Origin: Aurantimonas coralicida_A
GTDB taxonomy: Bacteria; Pseudomonadota; Alphaproteobacteria; Rhizobiales; Rhizobiaceae
Assembly: GCF_036016755.1 (NCBI RefSeq)
Contig: NZ_JAYXIH010000003.1
Span: 62,001-126,000 of the forward strand
Direction: 5' to 3'
DNA: 64,000 nt
In this document: one piece after another, positions 17,930 to 26,403 of the stretch
How positions within the stretch are numbered: the first letter of the stretch is position 1
Layout of the letters: every line of letters starts with the position of its first letter
Notes under the pieces: model-generated
What the model was told of the DNA's origin: nothing
The model's input: only the letters and a program-made list of their open reading frames with translations
Databases searched by the model: none
Position numbers and translations under genes: made by a program

Positions 17930-18910
17930 ATGTCTCGTGTGGTATTCGATTCGTCACAGGTCGAACCTCGGCGACAATTCGAGCTTTTCTACCAGAACGT
18001 CCGCAGCAACGTGATCTGTGTGACGCCGGAGAGGCTGGACAGTGCGGAGGGTTTTCGCACGCGCGTGCTGTCGCACCGATGCGGAGCGAAGTCAGCGCAT
18101 GTCATCGAAGCGCCGAGCCACTCGGCCAGCCGGACCCGTTCCGACATCAGGAGCTTCGATCCGGAAGAAATCCATGTCAGTTATATGGTCACGGGAGGTC
18201 GCCGGATCGTGTTCGACGACATCGACGCGGTGATTCCGCCAGGCCGGCTGTTCGCCGCCGACAGCCGCGCGCCGTTTCATCTCGGGCGCACCGGCGAGGA
18301 CTACCGGGGTGTCAAGCTGGCCTTGCCGCTTGCCGACATGAAACCGAACGATTACCAGCGCTGCCGTTTGGCACCCGAGCGGCTGAAGGCACACCGTCTG
18401 CACGACGTGCTGTGTTCGACCTTCCGCGCCTTGGACGGCAGCTTTGCCACAGCCGGCGACGCCGAACTGTCGCTGCTCGTCAGCGTCGCGGAATGCCTCG
18501 TATCGGTCATTCTGCGAGACGATCGTCCCGATTCCATCGACGACCGCTGGGCGGTCGCCTTTCGGATCATCGAGCTGGAAATCGATCGATCGCTGGCCGA
18601 TGCCGAGTTCGGCCTGTCCCGTATTTCCCGGCGCCTCGGCTTGTCGAGTCGCTATGTCCAGCGGGTGATGCTGCGCCACGACACGGCGTTTTCGACGATG
18701 CTACGTGAACGGCGCATGGATTTCGCTCGTGGCCTTCTCTCCGACACTAACCGAAGCATCGAAGCGATCGCGTCTGCGAGCGGCTACAGCGAGCTCTCAG
18801 CCTTCTACAGGGCGTTCAAGCGGTGTTTCGGCGTCACGCCGGGCGAATTTCGGGAGGCCAGTAGCGGGCGACAGATCGCCCGGCGTTCGGAGCCCGCGAC
18901 CGCGGATTGA
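17930..18910 (+). CDS. AraC-family transcriptional regulator
   Basis: The 326-residue protein has a cupin-like AraC_binding_2-type N-terminal domain (EIHVSYMVTGGRRIVFDD, AVIPPGRLFAADSRAPF) and a C-terminal double helix-turn-helix at about 215-310 (LSRISRRLGLSSRYVQRVM and IEAIASASGYSELSAFYRAFKRCFGVTPGEFR), the classic AraC signature. It sits between the divergent porin and the converging dctP gene inside the transport cluster, so it probably controls that cluster in response to the substrate. Confidence 0.9.
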   Translation: MSRVVFDSSQVEPRRQFELFYQNVRSNVICVTPERLDSAEGFRTRVLSHRCGAKSAHVIEAPSHSASRTRSDIRSFDPEEIHVSYMVTGGRRIVFDDIDAVIPPGRLFAADSRAPFHLGRTGEDYRGVKLALPLADMKPNDYQRCRLAPERLKAHRLHDVLCSTFRALDGSFATAGDAELSLLVSVAECLVSVILRDDRPDSIDDRWAVAFRIIELEIDRSLADAEFGLSRISRRLGLSSRYVQRVMLRHDTAFSTMLRERRMDFARGLLSDTNRSIEAIASASGYSELSAFYRAFKRCFGVTPGEFREASSGRQIARRSEPATAD

Positions 18911-19017
18911 TTCGGCAAAAGCGCCCGGCGATCGAGAGGGCCAACACAGCTCCAAGAGCGGTTCGGGACGAAATCATCCCCGGGCCAGTGCCGTTTTCGC
19001 CTGGACCGGCGCTGTAT

Positions 19018-20136
19018 TCAGAGCGCGCCCTCGCGCTGCTTGATCATCATGAACGTATCGAACGTGTATTCGGAGAGTTGTGCCCACAGATAGGCGTCCT
19101 GCTTGAAGGCGTTCTGGCTTTCCAGCAACGTCCGATAGTCCTCGTTCGATGCCGAGATCTCGTCATGGACCTCTTTCGCCGCCTCGAAGCTCGCGTTCAT
19201 GATGTCCTGGCTGAACGGCCGCAATTGCGCGCCCTCGGCGACGAGCCGCCGGAGCGCGGCGGGATTGCGGTAATCGTATGAAGCGAGCATCGATGCATTG
19301 ATCGCCTGGCAGGCCGATTCCAGCATCGCCTGATACGCCTTCGGCAGCGCGTTCCACTGTTCGAGGTTGAACATCATGTGGAGTGCCGCGCCGCCCTCCC
19401 ACCAGGCCGGGTAATAATAGTACTTCGCCACCTTGTAGAAGCCGAGCCGCTCGTCGTCATAGGGGCCGACGAACTCGACCGCGTCGAGGGTGCCGCGCTC
19501 CAGCGCCGTATAGATGTCGCCCGCCGGGATCTGCTGCGGAACCACGCCGAGTTTTTCCACGACCTTGCCGGCAAGACCGGCGATCCGCAGCTTCAGCCCC
19601 TTCAGATCGTCGAGCGTGTTGATTTCCTTGCGGTACCAGCCGCCCATCTGGGCACCGGTGTTGCCCGCCGGCAAGGCGTAAACTCCAGACTTGGCATAGA
19701 ATTCGTTCAACATGTCGTTGCCGCCGCCCTCGTAGAACCAGGCGTTGAGCTGGCGGGCGTTGAGGCCGAACGGCACGGCGGTGCCGAAGGCAAAGGCCGG
19801 GTTTTTGCCGACATAATAATAGGAGGCGGTGTGGCCCATCTGGACGGTGCCGTTTTCCACCGCGTCGAGCACCTGCCCGCCCGGAACGATCTCGCCGGCC
19901 GCGAACAATTGGATGTCGAACTGGCCGTCGCTCGCCTCTTTCACATAGCGCACCAATAATTCCGAGGCGCCGAAGATCGTGTCGACGGACTTGGGAAACG
20001 ACGAGATGCAGCGCCAGTTGACCTTGGGCTTTTCCTGAGCGATGGCCGGCGCGGCCAGAGTGGCCGCTCCCGCACCAAGTGCGCCGGCACCCAATGCGCC
20101 CTTGGCGGCGCCGCCGATGAATGCGCGTCTGTCCAT
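19018..20136 (-). CDS. dctP: TRAP transporter solute-binding protein DctP (copy 1)
   Basis: The 372-residue periplasmic binding protein starts with a Tat-like signal (MDRRAFIGGAAKGALGAG, cleavage after AIA). The mature part is of the TakP type: WRCISSFPKSVDTIFG, MGHTASYYYVGK, NTGAQMGGWYRKEINTLDDLKGLKLRI and VEFVGPYDDERLGFYKVAKYYYYPAWWEG. TakP of Rhodobacter binds 2-oxo acids and relatives bind lactate. It is visibly a close paralogue of the gene at 20336-21442. The pair would deliver solute to DctQM encoded 3 kb away. Confidence 0.93.
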   Translation of the reverse strand: MDRRAFIGGAAKGALGAGALGAGAATLAAPAIAQEKPKVNWRCISSFPKSVDTIFGASELLVRYVKEASDGQFDIQLFAAGEIVPGGQVLDAVENGTVQMGHTASYYYVGKNPAFAFGTAVPFGLNARQLNAWFYEGGGNDMLNEFYAKSGVYALPAGNTGAQMGGWYRKEINTLDDLKGLKLRIAGLAGKVVEKLGVVPQQIPAGDIYTALERGTLDAVEFVGPYDDERLGFYKVAKYYYYPAWWEGGAALHMMFNLEQWNALPKAYQAMLESACQAINASMLASYDYRNPAALRRLVAEGAQLRPFSQDIMNASFEAAKEVHDEISASNEDYRTLLESQNAFKQDAYLWAQLSEYTFDTFMMIKQREGAL

Positions 20137-20280
20137 GGATGTCTCCCGAAAATGTAAGCACCGCCTCGCAGTCGGCATGCGTCCTCGCAGGCCGGATTTT
20201 CCCGCCCCCGTTCCTGAGAACCGTAAGCATCAGTGACGGAAGTGCAAGACAGTCTCTCGCGCCGCCGCCTCTTCTTCAAC

Positions 20281-20308
20281 AAAAAATCCCGAGGCGTCGC
20301 CCCGGGAT
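20281..20308 (-). terminator. intrinsic terminator between the two dctP genes
   Basis: On the minus strand ATCCCGGGGC pairs with GCCTCGGGAT (one G-T pair) over a 3-nt loop and runs into six Ts. It ends the upstream dctP copy, so the two paralogues are separately transcribed or the second receives only readthrough. Confidence 0.92.
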
Positions 20309-20335
20309 CGCTGCTTGCCGATAACGATTGGGCGG

Positions 20336-21442
20336 CTACATCGTGCCGTTGCGCTGCTGGATCATCATGAAGGTATCGAAGGTGTACTCCGACAGCTGCG
20401 CCCATAGATAGGCGTCCTTCTTGAACGCCAGCTGGTTCTCGTAGATCTCCTTGAACTTCGGATTCTCGGCGGAAATCTCGGCATAGGTCTCCTTGGCCGC
20501 GTCGTAGGAGGCCTGCAGGATCTCCTGGCTGAACGGGCGCAGCTGGGCGCCGTTCTGCACCAGTCGCCGGATCGCGGCGGGATTCTTGAAGTCGTAGGAG
20601 GCCATCATGTCGGCATTCGCGGCTTGGCAGGCCGAGCGCACAACCTCCTGGTAGTGCTTCGGCAATTCGTTCCACTTGTCGAGATTGACCATCGTGGCGA
20701 GTGCCGGTCCGCCTTCCCACCAGCCGGGATAGTAGTAGTACGGCGCGACCTTGTAGAAGCCGAGCTTCTCGTCGTCGTAAGGCCCGACCCATTCGGCCGC
20801 GTCGATGACGCCTTTCTCCAGCGAGGGATAGATGTCGCCGCCGGCGATCTGCTGCGGCACCACGCCGAGCTTCTCGATGATCTTGCCGCCCATGCCGCCG
20901 ATCCGGATCTTGAGACCCTTGAGATCCTCGAGCGTATTGATCTCCTTGCGGTACCAGCCGCCCATCTGCACGCCGGTATTGCCGCAGGGCAGTCCGTAGA
21001 GCCCCTGAGTGGCGTAGAACTCGTTCATCAGCTTGTCGCCGTCGCCATAGTAGAACCAGGCGTTGGTCTGACGGGCGTTGAGGCCGAACGGCACCGCGGT
21101 GCCGAGCGCGTAGACCGGATCCTTGCCCCAGTAGTAATACGACGCGGTATGGGCCATCTCGACCGTGCCAGCGGCCGCGGCATCGGCAGCCTGCAGGCCC
21201 GGAACGATCTCCCCGCCAGCGAACACCTGGACGTCGAACTGGCCGTCGGTCGATCCCTTGATATAATTCGCCATCGTCTCGGCGCCGCCATAGATCGTGT
21301 CCAGCGACTTCGGGAACGAGGACGTGCAACGCCACGTAATCTTGGGGTTTTCCTGCGCGATGGCGGGCGCGGCCAGCGTCGAAGCGGCGGCGGCGCCGAG
21401 CCCGACTCCCCCGGCCTTCTTGATGAATGAACGACGATCCAA
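20336..21442 (-). CDS. dctP: TRAP transporter solute-binding protein DctP (copy 2)
   Basis: The 368-residue paralogue of the preceding dctP. I start it at TTG 21442 (LDRRSFIKKAGGVGLG), because GGGAGGAT lies 6-7 nt upstream and the Tat motif RRSFIKK falls at the very N-terminus; the only upstream ATG would add 20 Arg/Gly residues. TakP-type features are WRCTSSFPKSLDTIYGG, MAHTASYYYWGKDP, NTGVQMGGWYRKEI and AEWVGPYDDEKLGFYKV. The two copies look roughly two-thirds identical by eye. Different promoters suggest different expression conditions or slightly different ligands. Confidence 0.92.
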   Translation of the reverse strand: MDRRSFIKKAGGVGLGAAAASTLAAPAIAQENPKITWRCTSSFPKSLDTIYGGAETMANYIKGSTDGQFDVQVFAGGEIVPGLQAADAAAAGTVEMAHTASYYYWGKDPVYALGTAVPFGLNARQTNAWFYYGDGDKLMNEFYATQGLYGLPCGNTGVQMGGWYRKEINTLEDLKGLKIRIGGMGGKIIEKLGVVPQQIAGGDIYPSLEKGVIDAAEWVGPYDDEKLGFYKVAPYYYYPGWWEGGPALATMVNLDKWNELPKHYQEVVRSACQAANADMMASYDFKNPAAIRRLVQNGAQLRPFSQEILQASYDAAKETYAEISAENPKFKEIYENQLAFKKDAYLWAQLSEYTFDTFMMIQQRNGTM

Positions 21443-21569
21443 GAAAATATCCTCCCATGCTCGACCGCCGCGACGGCCGCCGGCTTTCCGGCGTTCACCC
21501 AAATTCGCGGCGGGCAGGGAAAAACGCTAGAACATCCGACCTTTCAGGTAAAGAAAACTTGGCGTGCAA

Positions 21570-21580
21570 TGTAAATTACA
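21570..21580. promoter_or_regulatory. TGTAA-N-TTACA palindrome
   Basis: A perfect 11-bp palindrome (TGTAAATTACA) lies in an AT-rich patch, 128 bp upstream of dctP copy 2 and 143 bp upstream of the amidotransferase gene. The position and symmetry suit an operator for a dimeric regulator; the regulator is unknown. Confidence 0.4.
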
Positions 21581-21722
21581 ATAATTACTTATAATAAGCC
21601 AGATGTACGATGAATTGCGCGTTCAGCTGCTCCACAGGCCAGCCTTGGCATAGCGGATCGACAATCGCGCGGCGGCTTCCTACATCGGCACCGCCAAGAC
21701 ACATCGAAGAAAGCAGCCATTC

Positions 21723-22484
21723 ATGTCCGCCGTTCCGATCCTCGTCGCCGTCCCCGCCGACGTCCGCGACTTCGACAATTATCGCTGGCACGCGACGCCG
21801 GACACCTATCTGAAGGCGCTGACCCGTGTTGCCGAAGCTCTGCCGATCATTGTGCCGGCGCTGTCGAGCGAGTTCGAGGTCGCGGCACTGCTCGACCGTG
21901 TGGATGGCCTGATGCTGACAGGCTCGGCGTCAAACGTGCATCCGGATCGTTACGGCGTGCCGCCGAGCCAGGCGCACGAACCCTTCGATCCGGATCGCGA
22001 CCGGCTGACCGAGGCGCTGATCCGCGGCGCGATCGACAAGGGGGTGCCGCTGCTCTGCATCTGTCGTGGGCATCAGGAACTCAATGTCGCGCTCGGCGGA
22101 ACCCTGGCCACGGAAATCCAGGAGATCGAAGGCCGCATGGATCACCGGGCAATACCGAACAAGGAACAGCGCGAACGCTTCGCCATCCGTCATCCGGTCG
22201 CGGTTACGCCCGGCGGGATGCTTGCCGGCATTGTCGGAAAGCCCGAAATTCAGGTGAATTCGGTGCATCGTCAGGCGATCGACCGTCTTGCCGACGGCCT
22301 GACCGTCGAGGCGACGGCGTCCGACGGGACGGTCGAGGCCGTCTCCGTCCAACCAGCCCGCGCCTTCGCGCTCGGGGTCCAATGGCATCCCGAATACTGG
22401 GCCGAAACCGACAAGACCTCCGCCGCGATCTTCAAGGCCTTCGGCGACGCCTGCCGGGATTATACCGCCGGCCGGGGCGGCTAG
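21723..22484 (+). CDS. gamma-glutamyl-gamma-aminobutyrate hydrolase family protein
   Basis: The 253-residue class I glutamine-amidotransferase-like protein has the nucleophile in CICRGHQELNVALGG (Cys114) and the His-Glu pair in QWHPEYW (His222, Glu224). The GSASNVHPDRYG segment is typical of the PuuD branch, which hydrolyses gamma-Glu-GABA in putrescine breakdown. No other puu genes are adjacent, so the physiological substrate is open. It is divergent from dctP copy 2. Confidence 0.88.
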   Translation: MSAVPILVAVPADVRDFDNYRWHATPDTYLKALTRVAEALPIIVPALSSEFEVAALLDRVDGLMLTGSASNVHPDRYGVPPSQAHEPFDPDRDRLTEALIRGAIDKGVPLLCICRGHQELNVALGGTLATEIQEIEGRMDHRAIPNKEQRERFAIRHPVAVTPGGMLAGIVGKPEIQVNSVHRQAIDRLADGLTVEATASDGTVEAVSVQPARAFALGVQWHPEYWAETDKTSAAIFKAFGDACRDYTAGRGG

Positions 22485-22653
22485 CCGATCGCCGCTAAGA
22501 CGGTGGCGCAGACCTTCGCGCGTTACGGTGAAAGCGGATCGATCCGGTCCGATTGCATCGACACGATCGACTCTCCGGCGTTCGAACGAAAGGGACGCGT
22601 CGGTGTCGGGGGCGAAACCTCCGCCTCGTCCGGCCCAACCCAAACCGCCTGTC

Positions 22654-23742
22654 TCAGCCTGGGCACGCCCGCCGAAAGCCCCGGCGATCGGTTCCCATCA
22701 GCCTGATCGGGGCAGCGGCACCAGGCGGCGGCGCAGGGTCCGCGGTCGTTTGCATCATGGCCGGCTCGAACATGCGGAACGTGTTTCGGCCCGCGGCCTT
22801 GGCGGCGTAGAGGGCGGCGTCGGCATGGATGAACAGCTCGGACGGCGTCCATGCATCGACGCGGGCGATGCCGACCGAGGCGCCGAGTTCGAGCGAATGG
22901 CCGCAACGATCGACAGGCCTGCTGAGAGCCGCCACAATGGTCCCGGCGAGTTCCTCGATCGCGCGCTGATCGAGATGAGCCCCGAGCAGGACCCCGAACT
23001 CATCACCGCCGATCCGTGCAACAAGCTCTGCCTCGCGACAGGCTTTCCCAAGCCGCTGAGCGACCTCCGTCAGGCACTGGTCGCCGAGCGCATGACCATA
23101 GGTGTCATTGACCTGCTTGAACCCGTCAAGGTCGACCAGCATGAGGGCACCGATCGGATTACGGTCGGCCTCGCACCCGGAGATATCTGAAAGCCTGGAC
23201 TGGAACTGGCTCCGGTTACGCAGCCCGGTCATCACGTCGAACTCCGCCAGATACCGCATCTGGTCCGAAATGATTTTCTCTTCGGTGATATCCTGCTTCA
23301 TCCCGAAGATGCGGACGGCGGCGTCGTCGTCGTCGCACTCGACGGTGGCGGTGATCCGAATCCAGCGAAGCCGACCTTTCATCGTGGTGATCTCGGCGTC
23401 GAGACTGAACCCGCTGCGCTCTTCGAGCGCCCGACTTCGCAACATCTCGAGCGTCTTGCGCGAAGCCTGCGGATAACATTCCAGGATCTCGGTCCGATCC
23501 AGCGCCGATCCGCGTGGAAGCTCGAAGATGTCGTAGACGACATCCGTCCACACCAACGTCTGGTCCTCAAGGTTGCATTCCCAGACACCGATGCGGGCAG
23601 CGGCGGAGGCCCGCTCGAAGATTTTCCGGCTATGCGCAAGGGCAGCAGTCTGCTGTTTGATCAGCAATGCCTGGGCATCCAGCTTGGCCTGCTGGCGCGC
23701 GATAATGACCTCATCGCGCCGGCGGACCGAAATCGACGTCAT
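22654..23742 (-). CDS. PAS-GGDEF diguanylate cyclase
   Basis: The 362-residue soluble protein has a PAS domain at about 40-155 (ARIGVWECNLEDQTLVWTD, RIFGMKQDITEEK) and a GGDEF domain at about 165-330 with the intact active site RIGGDEFGVLL (245-249) and FDVMTGLRNRSQF. It should make cyclic-di-GMP. The inhibitory I-site, normally RxxD just upstream, reads REAE (236-239), so feedback control may be weakened. There is no EAL domain and no membrane segment. A short Pro/Ala tail ends the protein. Confidence 0.92.
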   Translation of the reverse strand: MTSISVRRRDEVIIARQQAKLDAQALLIKQQTAALAHSRKIFERASAAARIGVWECNLEDQTLVWTDVVYDIFELPRGSALDRTEILECYPQASRKTLEMLRSRALEERSGFSLDAEITTMKGRLRWIRITATVECDDDDAAVRIFGMKQDITEEKIISDQMRYLAEFDVMTGLRNRSQFQSRLSDISGCEADRNPIGALMLVDLDGFKQVNDTYGHALGDQCLTEVAQRLGKACREAELVARIGGDEFGVLLGAHLDQRAIEELAGTIVAALSRPVDRCGHSLELGASVGIARVDAWTPSELFIHADAALYAAKAAGRNTFRMFEPAMMQTTADPAPPPGAAAPIRLMGTDRRGFRRACPG

Positions 23743-23968
23743 TTCGCCTGCCAGTGGAACCTATGGACACCCGAGCCGCGCGGCATACTCGATCCTGCGG
23801 CAACGTCCTGGATTCCGACAGCATGAGGCATATTCGAGTCCTACAACCTTCAGTGGCATCTCGCTTCCGAAGGGTAAGACAGAGTCGGTTAAGACTTTCT
23901 ATCGCCCGTATCGCTCAAGCTGCCTGCTGGTCGGAAACGATCCCGGTACCGGCCAGCTCTCTTCATGC

Positions 23969-25069
23969 TTAAGCTGTCTGCAGCGCGCCGCCGAGCAACA
24001 GCAGGCCGACAATCACCAGAAACAGAGCGCCGACGATTTCCAGTGTGGTCCCTACGGCCCGGCCGAGCGTTCCACCACCGCTAGCTTTCAACGCAAACCC
24101 CTTGGCGAAAACGGCGACGCAAGCGATCGCGGACACGGTGAGCGCTGTCCCGATCGCCATGGCGAAAACCGACAGGATGCCGCCGAGATAAAGACTATTG
24201 ATCAGGGCGAAAGTCAGGACCACGATCGCGCCGGAACACGGGCGCAACCCGACCGCGAACACCGCCGCGGCGGCCGTGCCGAGCGTCATCCGCCCGCCGA
24301 GATCTTTGGGGTTGGGAATATGCGCCCGACCGCAGCCGCAGGTATCGTCATCGTCGGTGCAGGTTCCGGGCGCGAACGCCGCCGAAGCAGGCCGCATCAA
24401 CGGCGACCCTCCCCTGGCACCCGCGCCGGGCGCGGCGAAAGCGAGCCCCCCCGCCGCATCGGCCTGCTTTTTCGCAAGGCGCGCCGGCGCGAAGGCCAGC
24501 GCTCCGGCTGTGCGTCGCCCACTACTGACCAGACGCAACAGCTTGCGGGTCAAAAGCCACGCCCCGAAGAGGACGATGAGCGCATAGGAGGCGATTTCCA
24601 GCGCGTCGGTCGCGTCGGTCATCGACACCGCGGTGCCGCGCAGCACGTACCAGCCGACCCCGACCAGCGCGAGCGCCGACACCGCCTGCAGCAACGACGA
24701 GACGAAGGACAACAGGATTCCCCGGCGCAGCTCCACCTCGTTGGCTAGCATGTAGGACGAGATCACCGCCTTGCCGTGGCCGGGACCGGCGGCGTGGAAC
24801 ACCCCGTAGGCAAAGGACAGGCCGACCAGGAAGGGCAACGCCGAGCCATCCTGTTTCAATTGGATCAGGGCCTGACGCAGCGCGGTGAAGAACTCGCGCT
24901 GATAGCTGGCGATCTGGGTGAAGATCGGACCGAAGAGACCGCCGGACGGTTGCGCGGTCACCTCGGCGCTGCCGATTCCGAGCGAGGATTTGGCCAGGGC
25001 CGGCTCGGCGATCAAGACGGCCGCGAAAACAAGCACGGTGCCGAGGCCAATCAGCTCGCGGGCGCGCAT
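23969..25069 (-). CDS. NicO/RcnA-type nickel-cobalt transporter
   Basis: The 366-residue membrane protein has a signal-like first helix, then about six hydrophobic helices and the family motif FHAAGPGHGKAVISSYMLANEVELRRG, plus VGLRPCSGAIVVLTFAL. A cytoplasmic loop near residues 195-260 is Ala-rich and ends in CTDDDDTCGCGRAHIPNP, a possible metal site. NicO-family proteins move Ni, Co or related metals. The start overlaps the end of the DUF1007 gene by 19 nt, so the two form a unit, a pairing seen widely in alphaproteobacteria. Confidence 0.87.
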   Translation of the reverse strand: MRARELIGLGTVLVFAAVLIAEPALAKSSLGIGSAEVTAQPSGGLFGPIFTQIASYQREFFTALRQALIQLKQDGSALPFLVGLSFAYGVFHAAGPGHGKAVISSYMLANEVELRRGILLSFVSSLLQAVSALALVGVGWYVLRGTAVSMTDATDALEIASYALIVLFGAWLLTRKLLRLVSSGRRTAGALAFAPARLAKKQADAAGGLAFAAPGAGARGGSPLMRPASAAFAPGTCTDDDDTCGCGRAHIPNPKDLGGRMTLGTAAAAVFAVGLRPCSGAIVVLTFALINSLYLGGILSVFAMAIGTALTVSAIACVAVFAKGFALKASGGGTLGRAVGTTLEIVGALFLVIVGLLLLGGALQTA

Positions 25070-25722
25070 GTCACCTCCAGCCGGGCCGCCAGGACCTTGG
25101 AATAGTTGACGCCGTCGTCGGGAATCGTTTCGTCCGGGGCCAGCGTCGCAACCGACGCCAGCCACTGCTTGGCGGCTTCGTCCTCGTCCGGCACGAGGAA
25201 TTTCTTCACGCAGATCTTCGGCATGTCGACGAGCTGGAAATCGCCTTCGCTGGCAAAGTCGAAGGCGACGAAAAAGGTTTCGTCGAAGTTGGAGACCGTC
25301 AGCTTGTCCTTGGCGAGGTCGACCGGTTCGCCGGCCTTCATCTCGAAGAACATCAAAAGCTGGTTGTTCTCCCAAAGCATGAGGATTTCGTCCGGCGGCG
25401 CCATCGTCACGTCGCGGCCGCCGGCTTCCACGAAGGTGTAGAAATTCCACTCGGCGATCGATTCCTTGACGGTCGCTCCGACCTCGGCGAGTTCGTCGTC
25501 GTCGAGGGTGCCGTTGGCGTTCTTGTCGAAATCGACGATCACCGAGGAGGAAAATAGCTCATCCATGCGCCAGATGTTGCGGATCGCCGCAAGCTGACCG
25601 TCCGGGGTGCCGACGATTTCGATCTTTGCCTCGGCGAAGACGTGCGGATGGGCCGAGGCAGCCCCGGTGCCCAGTAAGGCAGCGGCGATCCCCAGAACGC
25701 CTGCCGTGACACGATGATGCAA
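25051..25722 (-). CDS. DUF1007 periplasmic protein
   Basis: The 223-residue protein starts at TTG 25722 (LHHRVTAGVLGIAAALLG), supported by GGAGGGGAAC just upstream and by a Sec signal peptide ending ASA before HPHVFAEAKIEI. HPHVF and WRMDELFSSSVIVDFDKNANGTLDDDEL are DUF1007 hallmarks. The N-terminal His-Pro-His of the mature protein is a likely metal ligand. DUF1007 proteins accompany NicO transporters and are thought to serve metal delivery; direct evidence is scarce. Confidence 0.86.
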   Translation of the reverse strand: MHHRVTAGVLGIAAALLGTGAASAHPHVFAEAKIEIVGTPDGQLAAIRNIWRMDELFSSSVIVDFDKNANGTLDDDELAEVGATVKESIAEWNFYTFVEAGGRDVTMAPPDEILMLWENNQLLMFFEMKAGEPVDLAKDKLTVSNFDETFFVAFDFASEGDFQLVDMPKICVKKFLVPDEDEAAKQWLASVATLAPDETIPDDGVNYSKVLAARLEVTCAPAS

Positions 25723-25805
25723 GGCCGTTCCCCTCCGAATTCGTCGGAATCTGAAACAGCATAAGAATGGCCGAAGTTTGAACGAAGCGCTTGTTTCGTC
25801 ACCGG

Positions 25806-26330
25806 TCAGCGCAGGACGAGGACCTGCGCGCCGATATTCACCCGCTCGAACAGATCCTTGACGTCGGCATTGCGCATCCGGAAACACCCGGCGGATGCGG
25901 CGCTGCCGATCGAGTTCGGAGAGTTGGTCCCGTGGATGCGGTAGGCGCCCCAGCCGAGATTCAGCGCTCGTTCGCCCAGCGGATTCTTCGGTCCCGGTCC
26001 GACCGATTGCGGCAGGCTGGGGTTCTTCTCGCGCATCGACGGCGTCGGCGTCCAGGTTGGATGATCGCGTTTCTTGGAAACCCAGCTCTTGCCGAACCAC
26101 TGCTCGCTCGGCTTGCCGACGGCGATGTCGTATTCGAGCGCCTTGCCGGGCCCGGTGAGCAGGTAAAGCTTGCGCTCGCCGGTCTTGATGACGATCGTGC
26201 CGGGATCGGCCTCGACAGCGATGGCTGTTTCGCGGCCCTGGCCGACCGCTTCCGATTTGGCGAGAACCGGACCGGACAGGGCGGCGAGGACGACGGCCGT
26301 GACGGCCAAGAGAAGCGGTCGGTGGGACAT
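25806..26330 (-). CDS. L,D-transpeptidase (YkuD family)
   Basis: The 174-residue protein has a signal peptide (MSHRPLLLAVTAVVLAALSG, cleavage after VLA) and a YkuD domain with the catalytic His and Cys in RIHGTNSPNSIGSAASAGCF (His133, Cys149). It begins with VIKTGERKLYLLTG, the usual strand before the fold. Such enzymes make 3-3 crosslinks in peptidoglycan or attach proteins to it. It is a short single-domain member without LysM. It lies between DUF1007 and LysR genes on the same strand, with no evident operon partner. Confidence 0.92.
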   Translation of the reverse strand: MSHRPLLLAVTAVVLAALSGPVLAKSEAVGQGRETAIAVEADPGTIVIKTGERKLYLLTGPGKALEYDIAVGKPSEQWFGKSWVSKKRDHPTWTPTPSMREKNPSLPQSVGPGPKNPLGERALNLGWGAYRIHGTNSPNSIGSAASAGCFRMRNADVKDLFERVNIGAQVLVLR

Positions 26331-26403
26331 GCGGCGAAGATAGCGAAAGTCTGCTAAAGTCGGGTAAAGGCCAAGCCGTCGATTGGCTCGCGTCACTGTC
26401 CGT

